Below are positions 50,959 through 60,350 of a DNA stretch of 64,000 bases, piece after piece. The notes beneath the pieces are model-generated. The model made no database searches. It saw nothing but the letters and a program-made list of their open reading frames with translations, and was not told the DNA's origin. Position 1 is the first letter of the stretch. Every line of letters begins with the position of its first letter. The DNA lies in contig NZ_FOUI01000001.1 of assembly GCF_900114825.1 (NCBI RefSeq), positions 248,001 through 312,000 on the forward strand, written 5' to 3'. This stretch comes from Halopseudomonas yangmingensis. Lineage in GTDB: Bacteria > Pseudomonadota > Gammaproteobacteria > Pseudomonadales > Pseudomonadaceae. The translations under genes and the position numbers were made by a program.

Positions 50959-52689
50959 TCAGCGCCCCAGTTGCCCCAACAGGAAGTCCAGCATGCCCTC
51001 GGCAGGCACATTGCAGGCCTCCGCCTGGCGGCGGTTCTTGTATTCCAGCTGGCCTTCGGCCAGGCCGCGATCACTGATCACCACCCGGTGCGGGATGCCG
51101 ATCAGATCCATGTCGGCAAACTTCACGCCGGGGCTGGTTTTCTTGTCGCGGTCATCCAGCAGCACTTCCACACCACGCGCCTGCAATTGCTGGTACAGCT
51201 GCTCGGTAGCTTCGCGCACGGCCTCGGAGCTTTCCATTTTCATCGGGATCAGCGCCACCTGGAAGGGTGCCAGCGCATCCGGCCAAAGAATGCCGCGATC
51301 ATCCCAGTTTTGTTCGATAGCGGCGGCCACCACGCGGGACACGCCGATGCCGTAGCAGCCCATGATCAGCGCCTCGGTCTTGCCTTGCTCATTCAGCACG
51401 CTGCAGTTCATCGCCTGGCTGTACTTGCGGCCCAACTGGAAAATATGCCCGACTTCGATGCCGCGCTTGATCACCAGTGTGCCATTGCCATCCGGGCTGG
51501 GGTCGCCCTCGAGCACATTGCGCAGGTCGGCAAGCTCGCCGAACGCAGCATCTCGCTCCCAGTTGACGCCGGTGAAGTGCCAGCCGTCCTGGTTGGCACC
51601 GCAGACAAAATCGGCCAGGTGGGCGGCCGAGTGATCCGCAATCACCCTGATCGCCAGGCCAACCGGGCCGATGGAGCCGGGCTTGCAGCCGACAGCGGTA
51701 ATAATCTGCTGCTCGCTGGCAAAGGTCAGCGGGGCATGGATGGCCGGGTGGTTCTCGGCCTTGATTTCGTTCAGCTCGTGATCGCCGCGCAGCACCAGTG
51801 CAACCAGTGGCTGGGCCTTGCCTTCCTCGGCAGCACCCAGAACGATCAACGTCTTCACGCTCTGGCTGGCCGGTACCTGCAGGAAGTGGCTGACCGCCTC
51901 GATGGTGGTCTGCTCGGGCGTTTCGACCAGGGTCTTTTCCTGGCTGGGTGCCGGGCGCTGGCCCTGCGGGGGCAGGGCGGTGGCCTTTTCCATATTGGCG
52001 GCATAGCTGCCGCTGTCGGAAAACACGATGGCGTCCTCGCCGGAGTCGGCCAGCATATGGAACTCGTGGGAGCCTTCACCGCCAATCGAGCCGTTGTCGG
52101 CGACCACCGGTCGGTATTCCAGGCCAAGCCGACTGAAGACGTTGCAGTAGGCCTGGTACATGCCGTCGTAAGTGGACTGCAGTGAATCCTGGGTCAGGTG
52201 GAAGGAGTAGGCGTCCTTCATCACGAACTCGCGGGCACGCATCAGGCCGAAGCGCGGACGGATCTCGTCGCGGAACTTGGTCTGGATCTGGTAGAGGTTC
52301 AGCGGCAACTGCTTGTAGCTGCTGATTTCGTTGCGCGCCAGCTCGGTAATCACTTCCTCGTGGGTCGGGCCAACACAGAACTCGCGCTGGTGGCGGTCCT
52401 TCAGGCGCAGCAGCTCGGGACCATATTGCTCCCAGCGGCCGGATTCCTGCCAGAGTTCAGCCGGCTGGATGGCCGGCATCAGTACTTCCAGCGCGCCGGC
52501 GGCGTTCATTTCTTCGCGCACCACCTGCTCGACCTTGCGCAATACGCGCAAGCCCATCGGCAGCCAGGTGTACAGGCCGGAGGCGATCTTGCGGATCATG
52601 CCGGCACGCAGCATCAGCTGGTGGCTGATCACGCTGGCATCGGCGGGGGTTTCCTTGAGGGTGGAAATCAGATACTGGCTGGTACGCAT
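50959..52689 (-). CDS. proS: ProS, prolyl-tRNA synthetase
   Basis: ProS charges tRNA-Pro. The 576-residue protein is the bacterial long form. The class II motif 1 region ([20 protein letters not shown]), motif 2 ([17 protein letters not shown]) and motif 3 ([18 protein letters not shown]) flank an editing (INS) domain of about 180 residues between motifs 2 and 3. A C-terminal anticodon-binding domain ends the protein. A terminator-like hairpin lies about 100 bases upstream and belongs to oprD. Confidence 0.97.
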   Translation of the reverse strand: MRTSQYLISTLKETPADASVISHQLMLRAGMIRKIASGLYTWLPMGLRVLRKVEQVVREEMNAAGALEVLMPAIQPAELWQESGRWEQYGPELLRLKDRHQREFCVGPTHEEVITELARNEISSYKQLPLNLYQIQTKFRDEIRPRFGLMRAREFVMKDAYSFHLTQDSLQSTYDGMYQAYCNVFSRLGLEYRPVVADNGSIGGEGSHEFHMLADSGEDAIVFSDSGSYAANMEKATALPPQGQRPAPSQEKTLVETPEQTTIEAVSHFLQVPASQSVKTLIVLGAAEEGKAQPLVALVLRGDHELNEIKAENHPAIHAPLTFASEQQIITAVGCKPGSIGPVGLAIRVIADHSAAHLADFVCGANQDGWHFTGVNWERDAAFGELADLRNVLEGDPSPDGNGTLVIKRGIEVGHIFQLGRKYSQAMNCSVLNEQGKTEALIMGCYGIGVSRVVAAAIEQNWDDRGILWPDALAPFQVALIPMKMESSEAVREATEQLYQQLQARGVEVLLDDRDKKTSPGVKFADMDLIGIPHRVVISDRGLAEGQLEYKNRRQAEACNVPAEGMLDFLLGQLGR

Positions 52690-52787
52690 GGCAGTGTGCT
52701 GTCCATAGTGGCGGGATCAAATGGGGGCTATTGTACGTTTGGTGCCGCATGGCGTACAGACTGCGCCGCTGCTGGCGGACGCAAACG

Positions 52788-52816
52788 AAAAAGCCCGGCA
52801 CGAGGCCGGGCTTTTT
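52788..52816 (-). terminator. Rho-independent terminator after the OprD-family gene
   Basis: A 12-bp perfect stem (AAAAAGCCCGGC at 52788-52799; GCCGGGCTTTTT at 52805-52816) with loop ACGAG gives, on the minus strand, a GC-rich hairpin followed by a T run. It is 17 bases after the oprD stop and is the clearest terminator in the window. Confidence 0.92.
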
Positions 52817-52832
52817 CAGCTTCCTTTCTGGA

Positions 52833-54083
52833 TTACAGCAGGTTCCAGGTGTAGGAAACGATCAGGAGGTTTTCGTCGATGTCGCTGCCGACCGAGCCTT
52901 GACGGACGGTCGCATTACGCCAGCGTACATTGACGCCCTCAAGCATGCCGTTCTGAACGGTGTAGCGCAGCTCACTGTTACGCTCCCAGCGCTTGCCATC
53001 AGAATTGCCAGCACCCATGTCGATGTTGCTGCCGCGCACATAACGCGTCATAAAGCTCAGGCCAGGAATGCCCAGTCCTTCGAAGTCATAGTCGTAACGG
53101 GCCTGCCAGGAACGCTCGTTCTTCTCTTCGAAGTCCAGAACCTGGACCGAGTTGGCCAGGAAGATAGCGCCGTCATCATAGACAAAACCAGCATCACCGC
53201 TCATGCGCTGGTAGGCAGCAGTGACAGCATGGTGGCCGGCACCCAGAGTGAAGGCCAGCGAGCTTGCCTTGTTCTGGAAGCTGTTGCCGGACGGGCTGTC
53301 ATCGGAGGTGTGGTAGTGGGCCAGATCGCTGGTCAGACTTAGGCCGTTGCCCAGGTCGGCGGTGTGGGTGGCGCCGAGGAAATGACGCTTCCAGCCCTTG
53401 TCCATTTTGGAGGTGTACAGGCTGGCGCTCAGGTTTTCAGCGAAAGCATAGGTGCCGCCCAGATAGGTTACCTTGTTGGCATCAGCTACTACTGCACTTA
53501 CCTTGCTGGATTCGCTGGAATCATCCATCTCACCGCGCTTGTTCATGCGGCCAGCTTCGACAAACAGGCCGTCGATCGAGCTGTTGGTGATGCTGTAGCC
53601 CTGGTAGTGCTGGGGCAGCAGACGGGCGTCTTCATAGGCAACGACCGGGTTCTCCGGGAAGTGCACGCCATAGCGCAGGGTGGTGTCACCCAGAATGTTG
53701 GCCTTTACTGCGCCACGGATTTCCGAGTATTCGCTGTTGGCGCGACCGTTGTTGCCCATTTCCAACAGGCGGGTGCCAGTGCGGCCCTTGCCGCTGTCAA
53801 CCTTGAAACCGGCGGAAGCTACAACGTCAGCACCCAGGCCGATCGGGCCTTCGGTAAAGCCGGACTCGAAGTTCAGCAGGAAGCCGGTACCGGTTTCTTC
53901 GGCCTTGCTTTGATCGCCGCTGGCGGCGTTGCGGAAATCACGATTGAAATAAACGGTGCGGTTGCTCAGGGTGGCGGAAGCGCCTTCGACGAAACCTTCG
54001 CCGGCAACAGCCTGGCTGCTGATCATGGCGTTGCCCATGGCAACGGCCAGAGCGATGGAACTCCACTTCACGGTGTTTTTCAT
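52833..54083 (-). CDS. OprD-family outer membrane porin
   Basis: OprD-family porins are monomeric 18-strand barrels that take up amino acids, peptides or small aromatic and carboxylic acids. The 416-residue precursor has a signal peptide (WSSIALAVAMGNAMISSQAVA). The mature start is EGFVEGASATLSNRTVYFNRDF, with typical family stretches (YGVHFPENPVVAY; RYDYDFEGLGIPGLSFMTRY; NSELRYTVQNGMLEGVNVRW) and a C-terminal beta strand (LLIVSYTWNLL). The exact substrate cannot be read. AAGGAG precedes the ATG; a promoter and palindrome are just upstream. Confidence 0.92.
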   Translation of the reverse strand: MKNTVKWSSIALAVAMGNAMISSQAVAGEGFVEGASATLSNRTVYFNRDFRNAASGDQSKAEETGTGFLLNFESGFTEGPIGLGADVVASAGFKVDSGKGRTGTRLLEMGNNGRANSEYSEIRGAVKANILGDTTLRYGVHFPENPVVAYEDARLLPQHYQGYSITNSSIDGLFVEAGRMNKRGEMDDSSESSKVSAVVADANKVTYLGGTYAFAENLSASLYTSKMDKGWKRHFLGATHTADLGNGLSLTSDLAHYHTSDDSPSGNSFQNKASSLAFTLGAGHHAVTAAYQRMSGDAGFVYDDGAIFLANSVQVLDFEEKNERSWQARYDYDFEGLGIPGLSFMTRYVRGSNIDMGAGNSDGKRWERNSELRYTVQNGMLEGVNVRWRNATVRQGSVGSDIDENLLIVSYTWNLL

Positions 54084-54122
54084 ATTGTGCTCCTTGGGAA
54101 AAATCCTGTTGGTTTGGAACCC

Positions 54123-54152
54123 GTTATAGTTTTAGTTGTCTATTAACGTTAA
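54123..54152 (-). promoter_or_regulatory. Promoter of the OprD-family gene with overlapping palindrome
   Basis: On the minus strand, TTAACG (54152-54147) and TATAAC (54128-54123) are separated by 18 bases and match sigma-70 boxes at 4 and 5 of 6 positions. A perfect 12-base palindrome ATTAACGTTAAT (54142-54153) covers the -35 box, so a repressor or other regulator may bind there. The start codon is about 40 bases downstream. Confidence 0.55.
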
Positions 54153-54349
54153 TCCATCTTTCACGAAAATGCCAAGTATCTGTGCGGCAGTTCGTGAATA
54201 ATTGTGGCGACTCATGCCATTACGCCATCTTCTTGCAGTGATGCTGCAAGGCTTTCCCGCCCTTGCAATGGTGTGCATTCTACCGCAAAACAGCGCCTGT
54301 TTCGGGTGAATCAGTATATTTTTACAACCTTGTTATCAGAGAGGTGTCC

Positions 54350-54781
54350 ATGTTCAGTCTGCATCACCAGTTGCTTGCCGATTGCCGGAAAGTTGGTCGT
54401 TTTCCCTTGTCTTTGCTGTTGTTGATGAAGGATGCCCAGTATCCCTGGTTCATTCTGGTGCCCCAGCGCGAGGATGTCAGTGAGATATTCCAGTTGAATG
54501 CGCTTGATCGCCGGCAGCTGCTGGATGAGTCCTGTCATCTGGCAGAAGTTCTTAAAGATGTATTTGCTGCGGACAAGCTGAATATTGCCGCGCTGGGTAA
54601 TATGGTGCCGCAATTGCACGTGCATCACGTGGTGCGTTATCGCAGCGATGTGGCCTGGCCTGCACCTGTGTGGGGGCGTCTGCCGGTGGCTGAGTGTGAC
54701 GAGCAGTTGATTGCCCAGCGTATTGACCGTCTGCGTGGTGTGCTCGGATTGGGTTTTGTTTTCTCTGGGGAGCGGACATGA
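54350..54781 (+). CDS. HIT-family hydrolase
   Basis: The 143-residue protein belongs to the histidine triad superfamily. The triad region is visible as MVPQLHVHHVVRY. The preceding part (WFILVPQREDVSEIFQLNAL) is also family-like. HIT proteins hydrolyse or transfer nucleoside phosphates; the substrate here is unknown. The ATG at 54350 follows AGAGAGG; the frame is open to 54263. It overlaps slyX by 4 bases. The 266 bases between this gene and oprD contain the oprD promoter and a small CTTGCAG/CTGCAAG hairpin (54232-54250). Confidence 0.85.
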   Translation: MFSLHHQLLADCRKVGRFPLSLLLLMKDAQYPWFILVPQREDVSEIFQLNALDRRQLLDESCHLAEVLKDVFAADKLNIAALGNMVPQLHVHHVVRYRSDVAWPAPVWGRLPVAECDEQLIAQRIDRLRGVLGLGFVFSGERT

Positions 54782-54990
54782 GTGCAGAGTATGAGGCACG
54801 GATTGCCGAGCTGGAGATGCGGCTCAGCTTTCAGGAAGATACGCTGCAGGCGCTGAATGATGCACTGGGGCACCAGCAGCTGGAGATTGACCGGATGCGA
54901 GAGATAGTGCGTCTTATGATGCGTCGTCAGGAGGAATTGGCCGGGGCCATGCCTGAGGATGTGGTCGAGGAGCGGCCGCCACACTATTGA
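54778..54990 (+). CDS. slyX: SlyX
   Basis: The 70-residue protein is a short coiled coil (AEYEARIAELEMRLSFQED; HQQLEIDRMREIVRLMMRR) ending in RPPHY, the form of SlyX. Its function is unclear in any species. The ATG overlaps the HIT stop (ATGA). Confidence 0.9.
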   Translation: MSAEYEARIAELEMRLSFQEDTLQALNDALGHQQLEIDRMREIVRLMMRRQEELAGAMPEDVVEERPPHY

Positions 54991-54998
54991 TGGCGGCC
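54974..54998. terminator. Possible bidirectional terminator at the slyX end
   Basis: GGCCGCCA (54974-54981) and TGGCGGCC (54991-54998) form an 8-bp stem that includes the slyX stop codon. It lies between two convergent genes 19 bases apart, but no T run follows, so the call is weak. Confidence 0.4.
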
Positions 54999-55009
54999 CC
55001 TCGGTCGGG

Positions 55010-55627
55010 TCACCTGATCCGTATGTCCAGCAGTATCACGTCTTCTGCTTGTACGCCCTTGTCGTTGGGCACGGCAAGGAATTCGACCCGTTCGCCCTCA
55101 TTGAGGCTGCGTACGTCCGGGTCACGCAGGGAACGGAAGTGCACGAACACATCAGATTGACCGTCGCGGCTGATAAAGCCAAAGCCCTTGCTGCTGTTGA
55201 ACCATTTCACCATACCCTGCTCGCGCGGGGTGCTGGTACGGGCACTGCGGGGCGTCGTGCTCTGGCTGCCCTGGGGAATGCTTGACCATACCAGTCCGGT
55301 ACAGACGCCCAGGGCGCTTAGCAGGGCGGCAAAGGCCAGAACGGCAGTAACCTGACTGCCAGCCAGATCCAGGGCGGCACTGATCGGGCCCAGCGCGCCC
55401 AGTATCAGCAGTAGTGCCTGGGCGTTGCCGGCCAGTTGTGCGCTGCGTGGGCTGCCGCCTGTGATGCGTACCAGCAGATTCTGCAGGCACAGCAGGCCGG
55501 CAAGGATGCCGCTGAGCGCAATGGCGCTGCCGTTGGCAGGGGTAAAGTCAAAGCTGGCACAAAGGCCGAGCGTAAGGCTGCCGAGACCGGCGGCCAGAAG
55601 GGTGATATGGCGGATTGTCATTGTCAT
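55010..55627 (-). CDS. Membrane-anchored cold-shock-domain protein
   Basis: A 205-residue fusion. The first about 115 residues hold four hydrophobic helices (ITLLAAGLGSLTLGLC; AIALSGILAGLLCLQNLLV; ALLLILGALGPISAALDLA; VTAVLAFAALLSALGVCTGL). After a Ser/Thr/Arg linker, a complete cold-shock domain follows with the two RNA-binding motifs KGFGFI and DVFVHF. Cold-shock domains bind single-stranded RNA and DNA; here binding would be held at the inner membrane. ATG starts at 55627 and 55621 are both possible; neither has a good ribosome-binding site. Confidence 0.9.
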   Translation of the reverse strand: MTMTIRHITLLAAGLGSLTLGLCASFDFTPANGSAIALSGILAGLLCLQNLLVRITGGSPRSAQLAGNAQALLLILGALGPISAALDLAGSQVTAVLAFAALLSALGVCTGLVWSSIPQGSQSTTPRSARTSTPREQGMVKWFNSSKGFGFISRDGQSDVFVHFRSLRDPDVRSLNEGERVEFLAVPNDKGVQAEDVILLDIRIR

Positions 55628-55748
55628 ATAGGGTATGTCGAGTCTGTTCTGGCCGGCGTTGGCCTGCCGGCATGTTCACGGGAGTAGCAAGCTCTGCCTG
55701 CAATGGCAGGCGGCGCAATGTAACCCGTTTCGCCAGCTGACTCAAAGT

Positions 55749-55789
55749 GTCCGCACTCACGCGGGGTGTGGTGATGCGTAAGTGCGGAC
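55749..55789 (-). terminator. Hairpin after dps
   Basis: GTCCGCACT-C-ACGC (55749-55762) and GCGT-A-AGTGCGGAC (55776-55789) form a 13-bp stem with one mismatch, 9 bases after the dps stop on the minus strand. Only a short T run (ACTTTGAG) follows. The rest of the 170-base gap before the cold-shock gene contains a few small GC-rich hairpins and no gene. Confidence 0.5.
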
Positions 55790-55798
55790 CGGGTGAGG

Positions 55799-56269
55799 TT
55801 AGCCTTCGAGCAGGCTGCGCAACATCCAGGCGGTTTTTTCATGCACCTGCATGCGCTGGGTCAGCAGGTCGGCGCTGGGCTCGTCGCTGGCTTCATCACA
55901 CACCGGGAAAATGCTGCGCGCGGTGCGTACGCAGGCTTCCTGACCTTCCACCAGCAGGCGGATCATTTCCTTGGCTTCGGGAACGCCTTCCACTTCCTTG
56001 ATCGAACTGAGCTCGACGAACTGCTTGTAGGTGCCGGGGGCGGCAAAGCCCAGGGTGCGGATGCGCTCGGCGATCTCATCTACCGCCAGAGCCAGTTCGT
56101 TGTACTGGGTTTCGAACATCAGGTGCAGGGTCTGGAACATCGGGCCCTTGACGTTCCAGTGAAAATTATGGGTCTGCAGGTACAGGGTGTAGGTGTCGGC
56201 CAGCAGTCGCGACAGACCCTGGGCAATGGCTGAACGGTTGGCTTCGCTGATGCCGATATCGATTTTCAT
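55799..56269 (-). CDS. dps: Dps-family ferritin-like DNA-protection protein
   Basis: Dps forms a 12-subunit shell that stores iron and shields DNA. The 156-residue protein has the family core ([39 protein letters not shown]) with the ferroxidase His and the downstream Asp/Glu residues, and [12 protein letters not shown] at the end. The ATG at 56269 is used; a longer frame to 56329 has no support. It diverges from aspS across about 200 bases, where I see no clear OxyR or other site. Confidence 0.92.
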   Translation of the reverse strand: MKIDIGISEANRSAIAQGLSRLLADTYTLYLQTHNFHWNVKGPMFQTLHLMFETQYNELALAVDEIAERIRTLGFAAPGTYKQFVELSSIKEVEGVPEAKEMIRLLVEGQEACVRTARSIFPVCDEASDEPSADLLTQRMQVHEKTAWMLRSLLEG

Positions 56270-56474
56270 GCGTCTCTCCGCGTTGCTGGACATATCAGAC
56301 GAGTATAGGGCCAGAACCTTGCAACTCAAGGGGGTGCGACAAGGCGCAGCGCCGAGTGTCGCGAAGTGCGGCGGGTTTCGGGTATATTACCCGGCTTTAT
56401 TGACAGTGCGGATGCCGCAGGGGCGACAGCTTCGGCAGGGCATTCGAATCCAAGCCTACAGGACAGCCAACACC

Positions 56475-58250
56475 ATGATGCGTACCCACTATTGCGGCCA
56501 GTTGAACGAGACGCTGGCGGATCAGGAAATCACTCTCTGCGGCTGGGTGCACCGTCGCCGCGACCATGGTGGCGTGATCTTTCTGGATATCCGTGACCGC
56601 GAGGGCCTTGCCCAGGTGGTGTTCGATCCGGATCGCGAGGAAACCTTTGCCAAGGCTGACCGGGTGCGCAGCGAGTATGTGGTCAAGGTTACCGGCAAGG
56701 TGCGCCTGCGCCCCGAGGGTGCGCGCAACCCGAACATGGCATCCGGTGCCATCGAGGTGCTGGGTTACCAGCTTGAGGTGCTGAACCAGGCCGAAACCCC
56801 GCCGTTTCCGCTGGATGAATACAGCGATGTTGGCGAGGAAACCCGTCTGCGCTACCGCTTTATCGATCTGCGCCGCCCGGAGATGGCGGCCAAGCTGAAG
56901 CTGCGCTCGCGCATCACCAGCAGCGTGCGTCGCTATCTTGATGACAATGGTTTCCTCGATGTGGAAACGCCGATCCTGACCCGTGCCACCCCGGAAGGCG
57001 CGCGCGATTATCTGGTGCCCAGTCGTACCCACGCCGGCAGTTTCTTCGCCCTGCCGCAGTCGCCGCAGCTGTTCAAGCAATTGCTGATGGTGTCCGGTTT
57101 TGATCGTTATTATCAGATCGCCAAGTGCTTCCGCGACGAGGACCTGCGCGCCGACCGTCAGCCTGAATTTACCCAGATCGACATCGAAACCAGCTTCCTC
57201 GACGAGCAGGACATCATCGGCCTGACCGAAGGCATGATCCGCAAGCTGTTCAAGGAGGTGCTGGATGTCGAGCTGGGCGACTTCCCGCACATGCCGTTCT
57301 CCGAAGCCATGCGCCGCTACGGCTCGGACAAGCCGGATCTGCGCATTCCGCTGGAGCTGGTGGATGTTGAAGACCAGCTGAAGGATGTCGATTTCAAGGT
57401 GTTCGCCGGCCCGGCCAATGATCCCAAGTGCCGGGTTGCCGCGCTGCGGGTGCCGGGTGGCGCGAGCATGCCGCGCAAGCAGATTGACGATTACACCAAG
57501 TATGTCGGCATCTATGGTGCCAAGGGTCTGGCCTACATCAAGGTCAATGAGCGTGCCGCCGGCGTCGAGGGACTGCAGTCGCCGATCGTCAAGAACATCC
57601 CGCTGGACAATATCAATGTGATCCTCGACCGCGTCGGTGCGGTGGATGGCGACATCGTGTTCTTTGGCGCCGACAAGGCGAAGATCGTCTCCGAGGCACT
57701 GGGTGCCCTGCGCATCAAGCTTGGTCATGACCTGAACCTGCTGACCTGCGAATGGGCGCCGATGTGGGTGGTGGACTTCCCGATGTTCGAGGAGAACGAC
57801 GACGGCTCGCTGTCGGCCCTGCACCATCCGTTTACCGCGCCGCAATGCAGTCCGGAAGAGCTCAAGGCCAATCCGGCCACCGCCCTGTCGCGCGCCTACG
57901 ACATGGTGCTGAACGGCACCGAACTGGGTGGCGGCTCGATCCGTATCCACCGCAAGGACATGCAGCAGGCGGTGTTCGACATCCTCGGTATCAGCCCCGA
58001 GGAGCAGCAGGAGAAATTCGGCTTCCTGCTCGACGCGCTTAAGTACGGTGCGCCGCCGCACGGTGGTTTGGCCTTTGGTCTGGACCGTCTGGTGATGCTG
58101 ATGACCGGCGCCAGCTCGATCCGCGAAGTGATTGCCTTCCCGAAAACCCAGAGCGCTGCCTGTGTGATGACCCAGGCGCCAGGCCTGGTCGACAACAAGG
58201 CCCTGCGTGAGCTGCATATCCGTCTGCGTGAGCAGCCAAAGGCGGAATAA
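56475..58250 (+). CDS. aspS: AspS, aspartyl-tRNA synthetase
   Basis: AspS charges tRNA-Asp, and in pseudomonads probably also tRNA-Asn as a non-discriminating enzyme used with GatCAB. The 591-residue protein has an OB anticodon domain ([30 protein letters not shown]), class II motif 2 ([20 protein letters not shown]), the bacterial GAD insert (residues about 290-420) and motif 3 ([13 protein letters not shown]). The MMR start at 56475 matches Pseudomonas AspS; in-frame codons reach back to 56193 but over the dps region. Confidence 0.97.
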   Translation: MMRTHYCGQLNETLADQEITLCGWVHRRRDHGGVIFLDIRDREGLAQVVFDPDREETFAKADRVRSEYVVKVTGKVRLRPEGARNPNMASGAIEVLGYQLEVLNQAETPPFPLDEYSDVGEETRLRYRFIDLRRPEMAAKLKLRSRITSSVRRYLDDNGFLDVETPILTRATPEGARDYLVPSRTHAGSFFALPQSPQLFKQLLMVSGFDRYYQIAKCFRDEDLRADRQPEFTQIDIETSFLDEQDIIGLTEGMIRKLFKEVLDVELGDFPHMPFSEAMRRYGSDKPDLRIPLELVDVEDQLKDVDFKVFAGPANDPKCRVAALRVPGGASMPRKQIDDYTKYVGIYGAKGLAYIKVNERAAGVEGLQSPIVKNIPLDNINVILDRVGAVDGDIVFFGADKAKIVSEALGALRIKLGHDLNLLTCEWAPMWVVDFPMFEENDDGSLSALHHPFTAPQCSPEELKANPATALSRAYDMVLNGTELGGGSIRIHRKDMQQAVFDILGISPEEQQEKFGFLLDALKYGAPPHGGLAFGLDRLVMLMTGASSIREVIAFPKTQSAACVMTQAPGLVDNKALRELHIRLREQPKAE

Positions 58251-58253
58251 AGG

Positions 58254-58289
58254 CAGCGGCAAGCGGCAAGCCGTTGTCGCTTGTCGCTG
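58254..58289 (+). terminator. Long hairpin between aspS and yebC, built from repeats
   Basis: CAGCGGCAAGCGGCAA (58254-58269) pairs with TTGTCGCTTGTCGCTG (58274-58289), a 16-bp stem with two G-U pairs and loop GCCG, 4 bases after the aspS stop. The arms consist of a 7-base unit repeated twice (GCGGCAA). No T run follows directly, so read-through to yebC is likely. Confidence 0.6.
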
Positions 58290-58310
58290 AGTTTCTGACA
58301 GGAGTGAGTC

Positions 58311-59054
58311 ATGGCCGGTCATTCCAAATGGGCCAATATCAAGCACCGCAAGGCAGCCCAGGACGCCAGGCGCGGCAAGATTTTCACCAAGCTGATCCGT
58401 GAACTGACGGTGGCTGCCAAACTCGGTGGGCCGCTGCCGGCGGATAACCCGCGCCTGCGCTCGGCGGTGGACAAGGCGCTGACTGCCAATATGACCCGTG
58501 ACACCATCGATCGCGCGATTGCCCGCGGTGCCGGCAGCAACGACGCCGACAGCATGGAAGAGCTGACCTACGAGGGCTATGCCAGTGGCGGGGTGGCGGT
58601 ACTGGTTGAGGTGATGACCGACAACCGCAACCGCACTGTCGGTGAAGTGCGGCATGCCTTCAGCAAGTGCGGCGGTAACCTGGGCACCGATGGCTCGGTC
58701 GCCTATCTGTTCAGTCGTCGCGGCCAGATCGGCTATGCGCCGGGTACGGATCTGGATGTGCTGCTCGAATCCGCGCTGGAAGCCGGTGCCGAGGATGTGC
58801 TGGAGCATGACGACGGCTCGCTCGAGGTGTTGACAGCCTTCGAGACCTTCGGTGCAGTCAAGGATGCCTTGGATGCGGCGGGTTTCACTGCCGATGGTGC
58901 CGAGGTGGCAATGATTCCGGCGACTACCAGCACCCTGGATCTGGAGACTGCACAGAAGGTGCTCAGACTGGTTGATATGTTGGAAGACCTTGACGATGTG
59001 CAGAATGTCTACACCAACGCCGATATTCCGGCAGACGTGATGGAGCAGTTGTAG
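58311..59054 (+). CDS. yebC: YebC/PmpR-family protein
   Basis: YebC-family proteins act as transcriptional regulators in some species (PmpR in P. aeruginosa quinolone signalling), and recent work ties relatives to relief of ribosome stalling at proline runs. The 247-residue protein has the canonical start ([20 protein letters not shown]) and full length, with [16 protein letters not shown] and [20 protein letters not shown]. It precedes ruvCAB, a widely conserved order. Confidence 0.95.
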   Translation: MAGHSKWANIKHRKAAQDARRGKIFTKLIRELTVAAKLGGPLPADNPRLRSAVDKALTANMTRDTIDRAIARGAGSNDADSMEELTYEGYASGGVAVLVEVMTDNRNRTVGEVRHAFSKCGGNLGTDGSVAYLFSRRGQIGYAPGTDLDVLLESALEAGAEDVLEHDDGSLEVLTAFETFGAVKDALDAAGFTADGAEVAMIPATTSTLDLETAQKVLRLVDMLEDLDDVQNVYTNADIPADVMEQL

Positions 59055-59132
59055 GAAGGCTGGCAGGTATCAGGCTTTTCTTCTGCCATCTCTCAGCGGC
59101 GCTGGACAGCGCCAAAGCGCACACTGATCACG

Positions 59133-59160
59133 CTTTCAGCTTTCAGCTTTCAGCTTTCAG
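59133..59160 (+). repeat. Four tandem copies of CTTTCAG before ruvC
   Basis: The heptamer CTTTCAG is repeated exactly four times at 59133-59160, ending 12 bases before the ruvC ATG and just upstream of its AAGGA ribosome-binding site (59163-59167). Tracts of this kind are prone to slipped-strand changes in copy number. Confidence 0.95.
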
Positions 59161-59172
59161 CCAAGGACCCTC

Positions 59173-59700
59173 ATGCCACTGATTCTCGGAATTGACCCCG
59201 GCTCGCGGATTACCGGCTTCGGCATCGTCCGCGAACAGGGCGGGCAGTGCGAGTACATCACCTCCGGCTGCATTCGCCTGGGCGAAGCCGAGTTCCCGCA
59301 GCGGCTGAAGATGATTTTCGAACATCTGGGCAGCCTGATTGCCGAGTACCGCCCCGAGGTGCTGAGCATTGAGCAGGTGTTTATGGCGCGCAACCCGGAC
59401 TCGGCGCTGAAGCTCGGTCAGGCGCGCGGTGCGGCGATAGTCGCGGCGGTGCATGCCGGTCTCGAGGTGCGCGAGTATACTGCCCGGCAGGTCAAGCAGG
59501 CGGTGGTCGGGACCGGCGCCGCGGACAAGGCCCAGGTGCAGCATATGGTGACCCAGTTGCTTGGACTGTCCGGCACGCCACAGGCGGATGCCGCCGATGC
59601 GCTGGCAGTCGCCCTGTGCCATGCCCATTCGCTGGGCCTTCAGCAACAACTGGGTGGCGGCGTGCTGGGCCTGCGTGGCGGGCGCATCCGGCGCCGCTGA
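59173..59700 (+). CDS. ruvC: RuvC, Holliday junction resolvase
   Basis: RuvC cuts Holliday junctions. The 175-residue protein has the acidic catalytic residues in [31 protein letters not shown] and [15 protein letters not shown]. It is the first gene of the ruvCAB unit, with AAGGA 5 bases before its ATG. Confidence 0.97.
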   Translation: MPLILGIDPGSRITGFGIVREQGGQCEYITSGCIRLGEAEFPQRLKMIFEHLGSLIAEYRPEVLSIEQVFMARNPDSALKLGQARGAAIVAAVHAGLEVREYTARQVKQAVVGTGAADKAQVQHMVTQLLGLSGTPQADAADALAVALCHAHSLGLQQQLGGGVLGLRGGRIRRR

Positions 59701-59720
59701 ATCACAACAAGGAGACCCGG

Positions 59721-60332
59721 GTGATCGGACGACTCAGGGGCGTGCTGCTGGAAAAGCAGCCGCCGCATATATTGCTGGATGTGCAGGGGGTCGGCTACGA
59801 GCTGGATGCGCCGATGACCACCTTCTACAGCCTGCCGGCGCTGGGCGAAACAGTGACCCTGCATACCCATCTGGTGGTGCGCGAGGATGCCCAGTTGCTC
59901 TACGGCTTTGCCGACAAGCGCGACCGCGAGATTTTCCGTGAGCTAATCCGCCTCAGTGGCGTTGGCCCCAAGCTGGCGCTGGCGCTGATGTCCGGTCTGA
60001 GTGCTGACGAGCTGGTGCGCGCGGTTCAGGCCCAGGACAGCCGGGCGCTGGTACGGGTACCCGGGGTTGGCAAGAAAACCGCCGAGCGCCTGTTGATCGA
60101 GCTGCGCGACCGCTTCAAGGCCTGGGACAGTCTGCCCGATAGTCTGCGCGGTTTGACCCCGCAAGCCATGCCCGTGTCGCCCCCCAGTCATGCCAATGAT
60201 GCAGTCAGCGCGCTGATCGCGCTGGGTTACAAGCCGCAGGAGGCCAGCCGTGCGGTGGCAGCGGTGGAGGAGGAGGGACTGAGCAGCGAGGAGTTGATTC
60301 GCCGCGCACTCAAGGGCATGGTGTCAGCCTGA
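59721..60332 (+). CDS. ruvA: RuvA, Holliday junction branch migration subunit
   Basis: RuvA binds the four-way junction and positions the RuvB motor. The 203-residue protein has the OB domain ([20 protein letters not shown]), two helix-hairpin-helix motifs ([32 protein letters not shown]) and the C-terminal RuvB-contact helices ([19 protein letters not shown]). The GTG start at 59721 follows AAGGAG and gives the exact family N-terminus. Confidence 0.97.
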   Translation: MIGRLRGVLLEKQPPHILLDVQGVGYELDAPMTTFYSLPALGETVTLHTHLVVREDAQLLYGFADKRDREIFRELIRLSGVGPKLALALMSGLSADELVRAVQAQDSRALVRVPGVGKKTAERLLIELRDRFKAWDSLPDSLRGLTPQAMPVSPPSHANDAVSALIALGYKPQEASRAVAAVEEEGLSSEELIRRALKGMVSA

Positions 60333-60350
60333 ACAGTACAGGGGTAGTCC

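Noticed and set aside
54142-54153. ATTAACGTTAAT as a replication or DnaA-type site
   Set aside because: It does not match the DnaA box TTATNCACA and no cluster of such boxes is around it; operator use is more likely.
56397-58808. 803-codon open frame antisense to aspS and yebC
   Set aside because: It mirrors the codon structure of strongly supported genes on the plus strand in a GC-rich genome, has no recognisable domain, and no start context.
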